Positions 17,619-24,660 of a stretch of 44,130 nt of DNA are shown here, one piece after another. The notes under the pieces are model-generated. The model was not told the origin of the DNA, searched no databases, and saw only the letters and a list, made by a program, of their open reading frames with translations. This stretch comes from an uncultured Peptostreptococcaceae bacterium (GTDB taxonomy: Bacteria; Bacillota; Clostridia; Peptostreptococcales; Anaerovoracaceae), in contig CAJUQR010000010.1 in the NCBI GenBank assembly GCA_910588185.1, positions 1 to 44,130 on the forward strand, given 5' to 3'. The translations under genes and the position numbers were made by a program. Within the stretch, counting starts at the first letter, position 1. Every line of letters starts with the position of its first letter.

Positions 17619-18359
17619 ATGAAAGAGAAAATTCAGGCAAAATTACAAGAACTGATTGAAGTATATTGCCGGGAAACAGGAATACAGAATCTCTGGAGAG
17701 AACCTATAATAAAGTATGGAGATGTAAAAAGCCCGCATTTTGATGAACTGAAAGAGTTGGTTGATTCTAATCACTATCATCCCTTGGACTATTTAACATC
17801 TGCAACAGTGGTACTTTCCTATTTTTTACCTTTTTCTAAAAGTGTGATGGAAAGCAACATAAGTGGAGAGCTTATTTCTGAACCATGGGCTCTTGCTTAT
17901 GAACATTCCAACAAGATGGCCTCATACATAAATGACCAACTTTGCAAATATATCAATGAACTGGGCTATGACGCCTGCCCGCCGAGAGATGCTGGAATGA
18001 TAAACGATGGTTATCCTAGAAGCCGTTGGTCTCAGCGTCATGTAGCATATGTTTGCGGACATGGAACATTTGGACTTAATAACATGCTTATATCAGATAA
18101 GGGCTGTGTTGGTCGTTACTATTCCATAATCACAGCTTTGCCAATTGAACCTGATGATGTGGTAACAGAAGAGAGATGTATTTATAAAAGAAATGGCGGA
18201 TGTAAGCTATGTGTGGATAGATGTGTTGCAAATGCTCTTACTGTTGACGGATTTGAGCGCCTCAAATGTTTAGACCAGTGCAATGTGAATGAAGAAATCT
18301 ATCCTGCGGCAGGAGCTTGCGGCAAATGTGTGGTAGGCTTGCCGTGTTCGTTTAAATAA
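17619..18359 (+). CDS. Short QueG-like (epoxyqueuosine reductase-related) Fe-S protein
   Basis: ATG 17619 is preferred to ATG 17571 because AAGGGAG lies 8 nt before it and the promoter -10 lies in between. The 246-aa product has an N-terminal region resembling the cobalamin-binding part of QueG-like reductases (YVCGHGTFGLN). Two ferredoxin-type cysteine clusters follow: C-x7-C-x2-C-x3-C (CVDRC region), then C-x3-C and the terminal CGKCVVGLPC. It is much shorter than true QueG (about 380 aa) and lacks the HEAT-repeat tail, so it is probably a paralogue with another substrate. It lies alone between two tRNA genes. Confidence 0.75.
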   Translation: MKEKIQAKLQELIEVYCRETGIQNLWREPIIKYGDVKSPHFDELKELVDSNHYHPLDYLTSATVVLSYFLPFSKSVMESNISGELISEPWALAYEHSNKMASYINDQLCKYINELGYDACPPRDAGMINDGYPRSRWSQRHVAYVCGHGTFGLNNMLISDKGCVGRYYSIITALPIEPDDVVTEERCIYKRNGGCKLCVDRCVANALTVDGFERLKCLDQCNVNEEIYPAAGACGKCVVGLPCSFK

Positions 18360-18417
18360 AAAGGTTTTAAGTATATGTAATTTCACAATTAAGTTAACTT
18401 TAAATTATAAATTATCG

Positions 18418-18446
18418 TTGACAAAATTGCAGCGAAAAAGTATAAT
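18418..18446 (+). promoter_or_regulatory. Perfect consensus sigma-A promoter of tRNA-Leu
   Basis: TTGACA (18418-18423), 17 nt, TATAAT (18441-18446), 29 nt before the mature tRNA. Confidence 0.92.
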
Positions 18447-18475
18447 TGATAGGCAAGGTTAAAATTAATTGTTTT

Positions 18476-18562
18476 GCGGCTGTGCTGGAATTGGCAGACA
18501 GGCAAGCTTGAGGTGCTTGTGTCCGAACGGGTGTACGGGTTCGAGTCCCGTTGGCCGCACCA
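18476..18562 (+). tRNA. tRNA-Leu (anticodon GAG)
   Basis: The 87-nt class II tRNA has a long variable arm and encoded CCA. The anticodon stem CAAGC/GCTTG encloses the loop TTGAGGT (anticodon GAG, reading CUC/CUU). The T loop GGTTCGAGTCC is canonical. The acceptor GCGGCTG pairs with TGGCCGC using two G-U pairs. Confidence 0.97.
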
Positions 18563-18564
18563 AT

Positions 18565-18600
18565 AACTCATCGTGATTTTTAGATAAGTTGCGATGAGTT
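18565..18600 (+). terminator. Terminator of tRNA-Leu
   Basis: A 9-bp stem AACTCATCG/CGATGAGTT is followed by TTAATTTTTTT. Confidence 0.85.
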
Positions 18601-19223
18601 TTAATTTTTTTGAGGAGGGGCAAATGAATCACTCGTTTATGTGTGGGTCTTATTGCTATTTGCTTATGATGCTGTAAAAATCTATTATTTATCTGTGTGT
18701 TACAGCATTGCAGCAGTACGATTCTGCTGAAGCGTACCCTAAAAAATTGAGAGGGAAATAAGACATAATATTTATTGGAGATTCATAAACATCTTGCTCA
18801 AACCCCGATAAAAGGGAGTTTTTCATGTGATTTGCAGGGTAGAACCCCGAAAAACATGTCTGAATCAGAAATTTTGCAGGGTTATATTCTCTAAAATTTT
18901 TATAAAATATGTGCTATCTGAATAATGCGGCAGGTTAAAAGAAGATTTTATTAGATTTTTTACCCTGCAAATCTAACGAAAAATTAAAGCTTTTCGGGGT
19001 CAGACCCTGGGTAATTCCATAAAAAAGATGAAATTTCGGGACTTGGTCTGATATTTCGTGAAAGAAAAAGTGCTATAAATATTTAAATATCATACAAGCA
19101 TTACAATCTGTGAGGACATTAAGTCCTTTTCTTTTTTATAAAGCTTTTATCCGGCAGAACAAACCGATTATAAAAATAATAATATGATAATATGTTACAG
19201 TTTTTTATAAGAAAGGATTTTTT
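18601..19223. other. Long non-coding gap with inverted and direct repeats
   Basis: No convincing gene is present in 623 bp. It holds a 17-codon frame with a strong Shine-Dalgarno (ATG 18624 to TAA 18677), a 9-bp inverted repeat ATGCTGTAA/TTACAGCAT starting at 18669, and three copies of a ~41-bp repeat at 18802-19010. The last ~40 bases lead into the Cys-rich protein gene with GAAAGGA ahead of ATG 19224. Confidence 0.6.
18802..19010. repeat. Three copies of an ACCCCGAAAA...TTTGCAGGGT repeat
   Basis: Two direct copies (18802-18841 and 18844-18884) and one inverted copy (18960-19000 on the minus strand) each start with ACCCCGA(A/T)AA and end with ATTTGCAGGGT or a near match. Junctions form small GGGT-N3-ACCC hairpins. 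The inverted copy can pair with the first two through TTTGCAGGGTA/TACCCTGCAAA and ACCCCGAAAA/TTTTCGGGGT. Confidence 0.75.
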
Positions 19224-19859
19224 ATGCATAGATGTAAAGTTGAAAATAATAGTAGCTGCAGCAGACAAAGTATGGTTGCACCACGAAATTGCAAACCTCA
19301 AAGATGTGCGCTTATGACATGCAGACCTTGCTGTTGTCCTTCATGCTGCAGATGTTATTGCAGAAGGAGAGCTCAAACTTTTTCTGTGATATATCTTGCC
19401 AATGGCGGTACTGGAGAGTTTGTAGATAGAAATGTGAGAACCGGCAGCTCGTATATAGTTAAAAGTGATACAGATACGGGAATATCAAGACCAGGTTTTA
19501 CTTTTAATGGTTGGAACACAGAAGCTGACGGCAGCGGAACGTCATATCCGCCGGGAGATAATATAAATATAACGGGAAATGTGAGACTTTATGCCCAGTG
19601 GACTCCTGTAGAACCTGTAACCTTTACGGTGAACTATGATGCTAATGGAGGAACAGGACAATACAGCGATAATGTTGCTGCAGGAACATCATATGTAGTT
19701 AAGAGTGAAGCAGAGACCGGAATAACAAGGCAGGGATTCAATCTTAGAGAATGGAATACTACAGCTGACGGCAGCGGAACATCATACTTGCCCAAAAGTA
19801 CAATTACAGTGAACAGCGATTTAACTTTGTATGCACAGTGGACTCCCGATGAAGCTTAA
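19224..19859 (+). CDS. Cys-rich N-terminus with two InlB-type repeats
   Basis: The 211-aa product has no signal peptide or membrane segment. Twelve cysteines fall in residues 4-46, including CRPCCCPSCCRCYC, with many Arg; none occur later. Two InlB B-repeats (Flg_new type) follow at about 52-128 and 132-208, each FxVxYxANGGTG...GWNT/EWNT...LYAQWTP. The repeats resemble the one in the large surface protein at 549-622. Cys-rich heads are seen in spore-coat or disulfide-crosslinked structural proteins, so a coat or envelope role is a guess. AAAGGA lies ahead of ATG 19224, and a terminator follows. Confidence 0.8.
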   Translation: MHRCKVENNSSCSRQSMVAPRNCKPQRCALMTCRPCCCPSCCRCYCRRRAQTFSVIYLANGGTGEFVDRNVRTGSSYIVKSDTDTGISRPGFTFNGWNTEADGSGTSYPPGDNINITGNVRLYAQWTPVEPVTFTVNYDANGGTGQYSDNVAAGTSYVVKSEAETGITRQGFNLREWNTTADGSGTSYLPKSTITVNSDLTLYAQWTPDEA

Positions 19860-19876
19860 ATAAGGCATTAGGTTTT

Positions 19877-19915
19877 AGGTGACTTGGCAGAGACTTATGC
19901 TTAAGTCACCTTTTT
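19877..19915 (+). terminator. Terminator of the Cys-rich repeat protein gene
   Basis: A 9-bp stem AGGTGACTT/AAGTCACCT is followed by a short T-run. Confidence 0.8.
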
Positions 19916-20020
19916 AGCAGTTATGCTGCTGGTAAATAGGTAGAAAAAACAGTGATTATGTATTATAATAAAAGCTAATAGATAGTTGTTGTTTATAGCT
20001 TGCAGGCTAGGAGAGAGACA

Positions 20021-20137
20021 ATGAAACAACCTTCATATGATCCATTTAGTGAATATAAAGAAACTTTGCTGGTTGAGGATTTAGAAGAATTAAAGGCTTT
20101 TTTACAGATTTTGAAAGGCAGAGACAAAATATGCTGA
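20021..20137 (+). CDS. Small acidic protein, unknown
   Basis: This 38-codon frame starts at ATG 20021 behind GGAGAGAGACA and encodes a mostly charged helix with no membrane segment (MKQPSYDPFSEYKETLL...). It ends in ATGCTGA, in which the ATG starts the next gene. The ribosome binding site and this overlap argue that it is translated. No family is recognised. Confidence 0.55.
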   Translation: MKQPSYDPFSEYKETLLVEDLEELKAFLQILKGRDKIC

Positions 20138-20322
20138 CGCTGCTTATGCTTATATTTTTGGCAATGGCAAGCTCTGCTATCGGTTTGATATTATGGAGAG
20201 AAGAAAGTCGATGGGCGCTGGCTGTGATGGAGGCATTTGCATTAGCGTTGCTCGTTACCTGTATAATTACTCTGGGCAATGATTTTGTTCGGGAATTACA
20301 GCGCAGGTTTCATGTTAAGTAG
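20131..20322 (+). CDS. Small two-helix membrane protein, unknown
   Basis: The 63-aa product has two predicted membrane helices (about residues 1-22 and 28-50), a short charged turn WREESR, and a basic tail RELQRRFHVK. Its start overlaps the stop of the preceding 38-codon gene within ATGCTGA, implying termination-reinitiation and a 1:1 pair. The DUF362 gene begins 16 nt after its stop. No family is recognised. Confidence 0.6.
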   Translation: MLTLLMLIFLAMASSAIGLILWREESRWALAVMEAFALALLVTCIITLGNDFVRELQRRFHVK

Positions 20323-20338
20323 ATTGAAAGGAGAAAAA

Positions 20339-21205
20339 ATGGAAAAATCAAAAGTTTATTTTATGAGAGATATAACACCTGAAAATTTGATAAAAATATA
20401 TGAAGCATTGGGAATTAATTTGCCCGGCAAAGTTGCAGTTAAGCTTCATTCAGGTGAAAAGGGCAATCAGAATTATATAAGACCTGAATTTGTAAAAGCT
20501 TTGATAGAAAAAGTCGGCGGAACAGTGGTAGAGTGTAATACTGCATACGACGGAGAGCGTGATACTACAGAGAAGCATAAAAAACTTATGGAAGATCACG
20601 GATGGGCCAAATATTTTGATGTAGATATAATGGATGAAGAAGGCCCTGACTTGGTTATAGATATTCCGGAAGGAAAAGTGATAAATAAGAACTATGTGGG
20701 CAAAAATATGGCAGCATATGATTCTATGCTGGTATTATCCCATTTTAAGGGACATCCTATGGGAGGATATGGCGGATCATTAAAACAACTTTCGATAGGC
20801 TGCAGTTCTTCTTTTGGAAAGGCCTATATTCATGGAGCAGGAGTGCCTGAGAATATATGGACGGCAGAGCAGGATAAGTTTTTAGAGTCTATGGCTGATG
20901 CAGCATATTCGGTTGATAAATATTTTAAAGGAAAGATTGCATATATAAACGTTATGTGTAACTTATCTGTAGATTGTGATTGCTGTGCGGTTGCAGAAGA
21001 TCCATGCATGAAAGATATAGGAATTCTTGCAAGTTTAGATCCTATTGCTGTAGATCAGGCCTGCATAGATTTTGTATATAATTCAGATGATCCGGGAAGA
21101 GATCACTTAGTAGAAAGAATTGAGAGACAGAATGGAGTTCATACTATTGAGTCGGCTTCTAATCTTGGATTTGGAAACAGAGAATACGAGCTTTGCGAGA
21201 TATAG
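20339..21205 (+). CDS. DUF362 domain protein
   Basis: ATG 20339 is chosen because AAAGGAG sits 6-12 nt upstream; the longer frame from 20279 would overlap the previous gene. The 288-aa cytosolic protein has the DUF362 pattern: VAVKLHSGEKGNQNYIRPEFVKALI, LSHFKGHPMGGYGGSLKQLSIGC and CNLSVDCDCCAVAEDPCMKDIGILASLDPIAVDQA. The Cys cluster near residues 210-230 could bind an Fe-S centre or metal. DUF362 proteins are often fused to ferredoxin domains, which are absent here. The function is unknown. It is in an operon with the lipase and antiporter genes. Confidence 0.88.
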   Translation: MEKSKVYFMRDITPENLIKIYEALGINLPGKVAVKLHSGEKGNQNYIRPEFVKALIEKVGGTVVECNTAYDGERDTTEKHKKLMEDHGWAKYFDVDIMDEEGPDLVIDIPEGKVINKNYVGKNMAAYDSMLVLSHFKGHPMGGYGGSLKQLSIGCSSSFGKAYIHGAGVPENIWTAEQDKFLESMADAAYSVDKYFKGKIAYINVMCNLSVDCDCCAVAEDPCMKDIGILASLDPIAVDQACIDFVYNSDDPGRDHLVERIERQNGVHTIESASNLGFGNREYELCEI

Positions 21206-21223
21206 GAGGCAAAATTTCAGCAA

Positions 21224-22015
21224 ATGAAGAGGCTAGGAATTGTACTTGGGGCAGGAGGTATGAGAGGTGTAGCGCAGGCAGGTTTTTTGCAGGCGTTATT
21301 TGAAAATGGGATAAAACCGGACTGTATATCAGGGGCGTCTTCGGGAGCCCTTATAGGAGCTGTTGTAGCAAGCGGTATGGAGCCTGATAAGGTGTTTGAT
21401 GAACTGCGTAAGTTAAAAGGTTACAACATCTTGAGTTCTTTTCCCAATCCTTTTAGAACAGGGATTTTTACAACAAAAAGAATACATAGAAGATTAGAAC
21501 GATATTTAGGCAAGAAAAAAATAAGTGAGCTTGATATTCCGTTTTGCTGTGTGGCTACCGAACTTGAGGGAGGCGTGCTTCATACTTTTGACGGTGATAC
21601 AGAAGTTGTTTCAGCAGTAATGGCCTCGTGCTGCATACCGGCTATATTTAAGCCTGAAGTCATAGATGGAATGCAATATGTGGATGGAGGACTACTTGCT
21701 AGATTACCTATAGATTCAATAAGACAATTTGAACCTGAAGTGGTTATCGCTGTAGATACGGGATATGTCAGCACAAAGAAGAGAAATTTTAAAAGTTTTG
21801 TCGGAGTGCTTTGGCAGATGTACGAAATTATGAGCAGCGATGGTGCTGAAGAGAAGATTATGAAGCAAAAACCTGATCTAATTATAAATCCTGAGATAGA
21901 AGACATGACTCTTTATAATATGAAAGAAATGGATTATGCTTATCAGAAAGGATATGAGGCAGGCATAAAAAATTTAGACAAAATTTTACAAATTTTAGAA
22001 GATAGAAAACAATAA
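21224..22015 (+). CDS. Patatin-like phospholipase/esterase
   Basis: The 263-aa product is of the RssA/YlbK type. The oxyanion loop GAGGMRG lies near the N-terminus, the nucleophile motif is GASSG (Ser39), and the dyad Asp is in DGG (D154). These define a Ser-Asp lipid acyl hydrolase that acts on phospholipids or acyl esters. No signal peptide is present, so it is cytoplasmic or peripheral. GGAGG is 13 nt from the ATG, a long spacing. The neighbouring membrane antiporter begins 22 nt after its stop. Confidence 0.92.
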   Translation: MKRLGIVLGAGGMRGVAQAGFLQALFENGIKPDCISGASSGALIGAVVASGMEPDKVFDELRKLKGYNILSSFPNPFRTGIFTTKRIHRRLERYLGKKKISELDIPFCCVATELEGGVLHTFDGDTEVVSAVMASCCIPAIFKPEVIDGMQYVDGGLLARLPIDSIRQFEPEVVIAVDTGYVSTKKRNFKSFVGVLWQMYEIMSSDGAEEKIMKQKPDLIINPEIEDMTLYNMKEMDYAYQKGYEAGIKNLDKILQILEDRKQ

Positions 22016-22037
22016 TTTAGTTAAGAGGGGGGCTTTG

Positions 22038-24311
22038 ATGCACATACCTGCATTGATATCAGATTTAGCTGTAATGCTCATAACAGCAGGATTGATTACG
22101 ATTCTGTTTAAAAAGATAAACCAGCCGTTGGTGCTTGGATACATTTTAGCGGGATTTCTTATAAGCACTTATTTTCCGTTTTTCCCTACGGTTGTAGATA
22201 CGGAGAATATTGAGACATGGAGTGAAATAGGGATTATATTCCTTATGTTTCATTTGGGGCTTGAGTTTAATTTACATAAACTTGCAAGAGTAGGAAGTAC
22301 GGCAATAATAACGGCAATAGTTGAAGTTGCAGGTATATTGGTTATGGGGTTTGCTGCAGGAAGATTGCTTGGCTTTAGTGTTATGGACAGCATATTCCTT
22401 GGAGGAATGCTCTCTATGAGTTCCACTACTATAATAATTAAGGCTTTCGATGAGCTTAATATGAAGAAGAAAAAGTTTACAGAACTGGTATTTGGAACAT
22501 TAGTCATAGAAGATATCGTAGGAATTTTCATGATGGTAATACTATCTACGATTTCGGTGAGCAAAAATGTTTCAGGAGGCGAGGTTTTTACAAGCCTTTT
22601 TGTGATGGTACTTTATCTGGTCGTTTGGCTCATACTTGGAATATATCTTCTGCCTACATTTCTAAATAAAACTATAAAACTTATGAATGATGAGATGTTG
22701 CTCATAGTAGCTCTTGGCGTATGTTTTGGAATGGTAATCCTGGCTGACATTTTGGGTTTTTCATCAGCTCTAGGAGCATTTTTGGCAGGTTCACTGCTTG
22801 CAGGTACAGTTCATGTAGAAAGAATAGAGCATCTTACAAAAGGCGTAAAAGATCTGTTTGGCGCAATATTTTTCTTGTCAGTGGGTATGCTGGTAAATCC
22901 GGAAACTCTTGTTAATTATGCTTTGCCTATTGTGGTAATCACCATAGTAACCATAGCAGGAAAATTGATTTTTTCTACTCTTGGAATGCTTCTTTCAGGG
23001 CAAACTCTTGCAAATTCCATGATGAGTGGCTTTTCCCTTGCACAGATAGGTGAGTTTGCTTTTATTATAGCAAGCCTCGGCATGAGTCTTGGGGTTACAG
23101 GCAACTATCTGTATCCTATAGTAGTATCGGTTTCAGTAATAACGACTTTTACAACGCCTTTTTTTATAAAGGGAGCGCCAAAGGCAGTGTCCGTTGTAGA
23201 AAAACATTTACCTGATAAGCTATTGGTAAAATTAAATAGGTATACTTCAGAAGATCAGGCAGATGATGAAAAGGATAACGAATGGACTTTATACATTAAA
23301 AAGTTCTTTTTCAGACTGAGTGTATTTGGCGGATTGATGATGGTAATCGTTATATTCGGAATACAAATACTGGCTCCGTTTCTTAGAGAACATACATCTG
23401 ATGTTACAGGCAATATACTTGCATGTATTATTATTTATGCAGCTATTGCATTATTTGTAGGCCCTTTGATGAACAAACATAATAATTTGTTTACTTCTCT
23501 ATGGCTGAAACGGAGCTCTTTCAGGCTGCCACTTTTGGTATTCAGTCTTGTAAAGGTGGCCGTTATAGCGGTGATAGCTATGATTCCAATCGGCAAGTTA
23601 TTTCAAATTCATGCTGCATGGCTTGTGATTATAGTTGTAGCCGTAGTAGCTTTTATCGCCAAAACGGATTTGCTTACTACGTGGTATTTGCAGCTTCAGA
23701 CTCGGTTTTTAAGAAACTTTAATGAGAGATTGTTAGCAAAAGAAGAGGCTAAGGCAGGAAAGCAAAAATGGATATATGATACTTTGCATATAGTTTCGTT
23801 TTTTGCACCTGAAAATGGTGATTTTATTAATAGACCTATAGATGAACTGGATTTGGGCAGAAGGTTTAATGTATATGTAGTAAAGATAAGAAGAGGAGAT
23901 CACCGTTATATACTTCCTAAGGGGAATGCGACTATCCATAGCGGAGATAAAGTGTATGTGGTAGGAGAAGAAAAGGCCATTCTTAATTTTTATAAGTTAA
24001 TAGATTCCGAACCATGTAAACGTATGAGAACGCTGAGGCAGTTTATGGAAAGTGATTATCCCGATGTAGAGACAGCGCTCTCTATATGTGCAGTTAAAAT
24101 TACAGGACAAGAGGATTTTGCAGGAAAACCTATTAAACATTGCAATATAAGAAAAAACTGGAATTGTATGATATTGGGACTGCAAAAAGAAGGGCTTCCT
24201 ATAGTTATGCCTAATGCGAATATGCTTGTTTCAAAAGAGGATATAATGTGGGTGGTAGGAGCAAACAATAATGTAGGAAGACTTGCATCGCAATATATTG
24301 AAGAAAAATAA
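22038..24311 (+). CDS. CPA2-family cation:proton antiporter with TrkA-C regulatory domain
   Basis: The 757-aa product is encoded from ATG 22038 behind GAGGGGGG (the TTG at 22035 is also in frame). About twelve N-terminal helices carry KefB/CPA2 features: INQPLVLGYILAGFLIS, IFLMFHLGLEFN and LGFSSALGAFLAGSLLAGT. A second hydrophobic block (about residues 430-550) precedes two C-terminal TrkA-C/RCK-like modules (HIVSFFAPENGDFINRPIDEL and AVKITGQEDFAGKPI). The family exchanges K+ or Na+ for H+ across the membrane under ligand control. It is the last gene of its operon. Confidence 0.92.
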   Translation: MHIPALISDLAVMLITAGLITILFKKINQPLVLGYILAGFLISTYFPFFPTVVDTENIETWSEIGIIFLMFHLGLEFNLHKLARVGSTAIITAIVEVAGILVMGFAAGRLLGFSVMDSIFLGGMLSMSSTTIIIKAFDELNMKKKKFTELVFGTLVIEDIVGIFMMVILSTISVSKNVSGGEVFTSLFVMVLYLVVWLILGIYLLPTFLNKTIKLMNDEMLLIVALGVCFGMVILADILGFSSALGAFLAGSLLAGTVHVERIEHLTKGVKDLFGAIFFLSVGMLVNPETLVNYALPIVVITIVTIAGKLIFSTLGMLLSGQTLANSMMSGFSLAQIGEFAFIIASLGMSLGVTGNYLYPIVVSVSVITTFTTPFFIKGAPKAVSVVEKHLPDKLLVKLNRYTSEDQADDEKDNEWTLYIKKFFFRLSVFGGLMMVIVIFGIQILAPFLREHTSDVTGNILACIIIYAAIALFVGPLMNKHNNLFTSLWLKRSSFRLPLLVFSLVKVAVIAVIAMIPIGKLFQIHAAWLVIIVVAVVAFIAKTDLLTTWYLQLQTRFLRNFNERLLAKEEAKAGKQKWIYDTLHIVSFFAPENGDFINRPIDELDLGRRFNVYVVKIRRGDHRYILPKGNATIHSGDKVYVVGEEKAILNFYKLIDSEPCKRMRTLRQFMESDYPDVETALSICAVKITGQEDFAGKPIKHCNIRKNWNCMILGLQKEGLPIVMPNANMLVSKEDIMWVVGANNNVGRLASQYIEEK

Positions 24312-24331
24312 AATTTTTTTTGAAAAAACTA

Positions 24332-24385
24332 TTGACAATTGAGTGGACGTTCAACTATACTATAAACAGTTGAATGAACACTCAA
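24332..24385 (+). promoter_or_regulatory. Promoter with two ArsR/SmtB-like operators for metal export genes
   Basis: TTGACA (24332-24337), 18 nt, TATACT (24356-24361). Two 16-bp dyads flank the -10: TTGAGTGGACGTTCAA (24339-24354) and TTGAATGAACACTCAA (24370-24385). Both follow TTGA(A/G)TG-N2-C(A/G)(C/T)TCAA, close to the TGAA...TTCA operators of zinc- or cadmium-sensing ArsR-family repressors. Confidence 0.75.
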
Positions 24386-24411
24386 TTGTTTTGTTATATG
24401 GAGGAATTAAA

Positions 24412-24633
24412 ATGAAAAAAATTTATTTACTTGATGGACTTTGTTGTGCTAATTGTGCTGCTAAAATCGAGAGAGGTGTTGCTGATATAGATGGTGTTTC
24501 GACTGCAAGCGTAAATTTTTTAACTACTAAGCTCATATTTGAGGCTGAAGATGAAAAGATAGATGATATAGTAAAAAAAGCTAAAAAGGTTGTTAAAAAA
24601 ATTGAGCCTGATGTGTATATCAAGGAATTATAA
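24412..24633 (+). CDS. Stand-alone heavy-metal-associated (HMA) domain protein
   Basis: The 73-aa ferredoxin-like metallochaperone starts at ATG 24412, with GGAGG 7 nt upstream. GLCCANCAAKIE carries the CxxC metal site (C12, C15) plus an extra C11 in the position usually Asp in zinc/cadmium ATPases. The P-type ATPase 27 nt downstream lacks its own N-terminal HMA domain, so this small protein probably supplies it in trans. Expression is likely metal-induced through the upstream double operator. Confidence 0.9.
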   Translation: MKKIYLLDGLCCANCAAKIERGVADIDGVSTASVNFLTTKLIFEAEDEKIDDIVKKAKKVVKKIEPDVYIKEL

Positions 24634-24660
24634 GAATAAAGGGGTATCAGGAGGCAGGAG

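Noticed and set aside
18802..18884. Possible short CRISPR (24-bp repeat, ~17-bp spacer)
   Set aside because: Only two direct copies, spacers too short, and a third copy is inverted.
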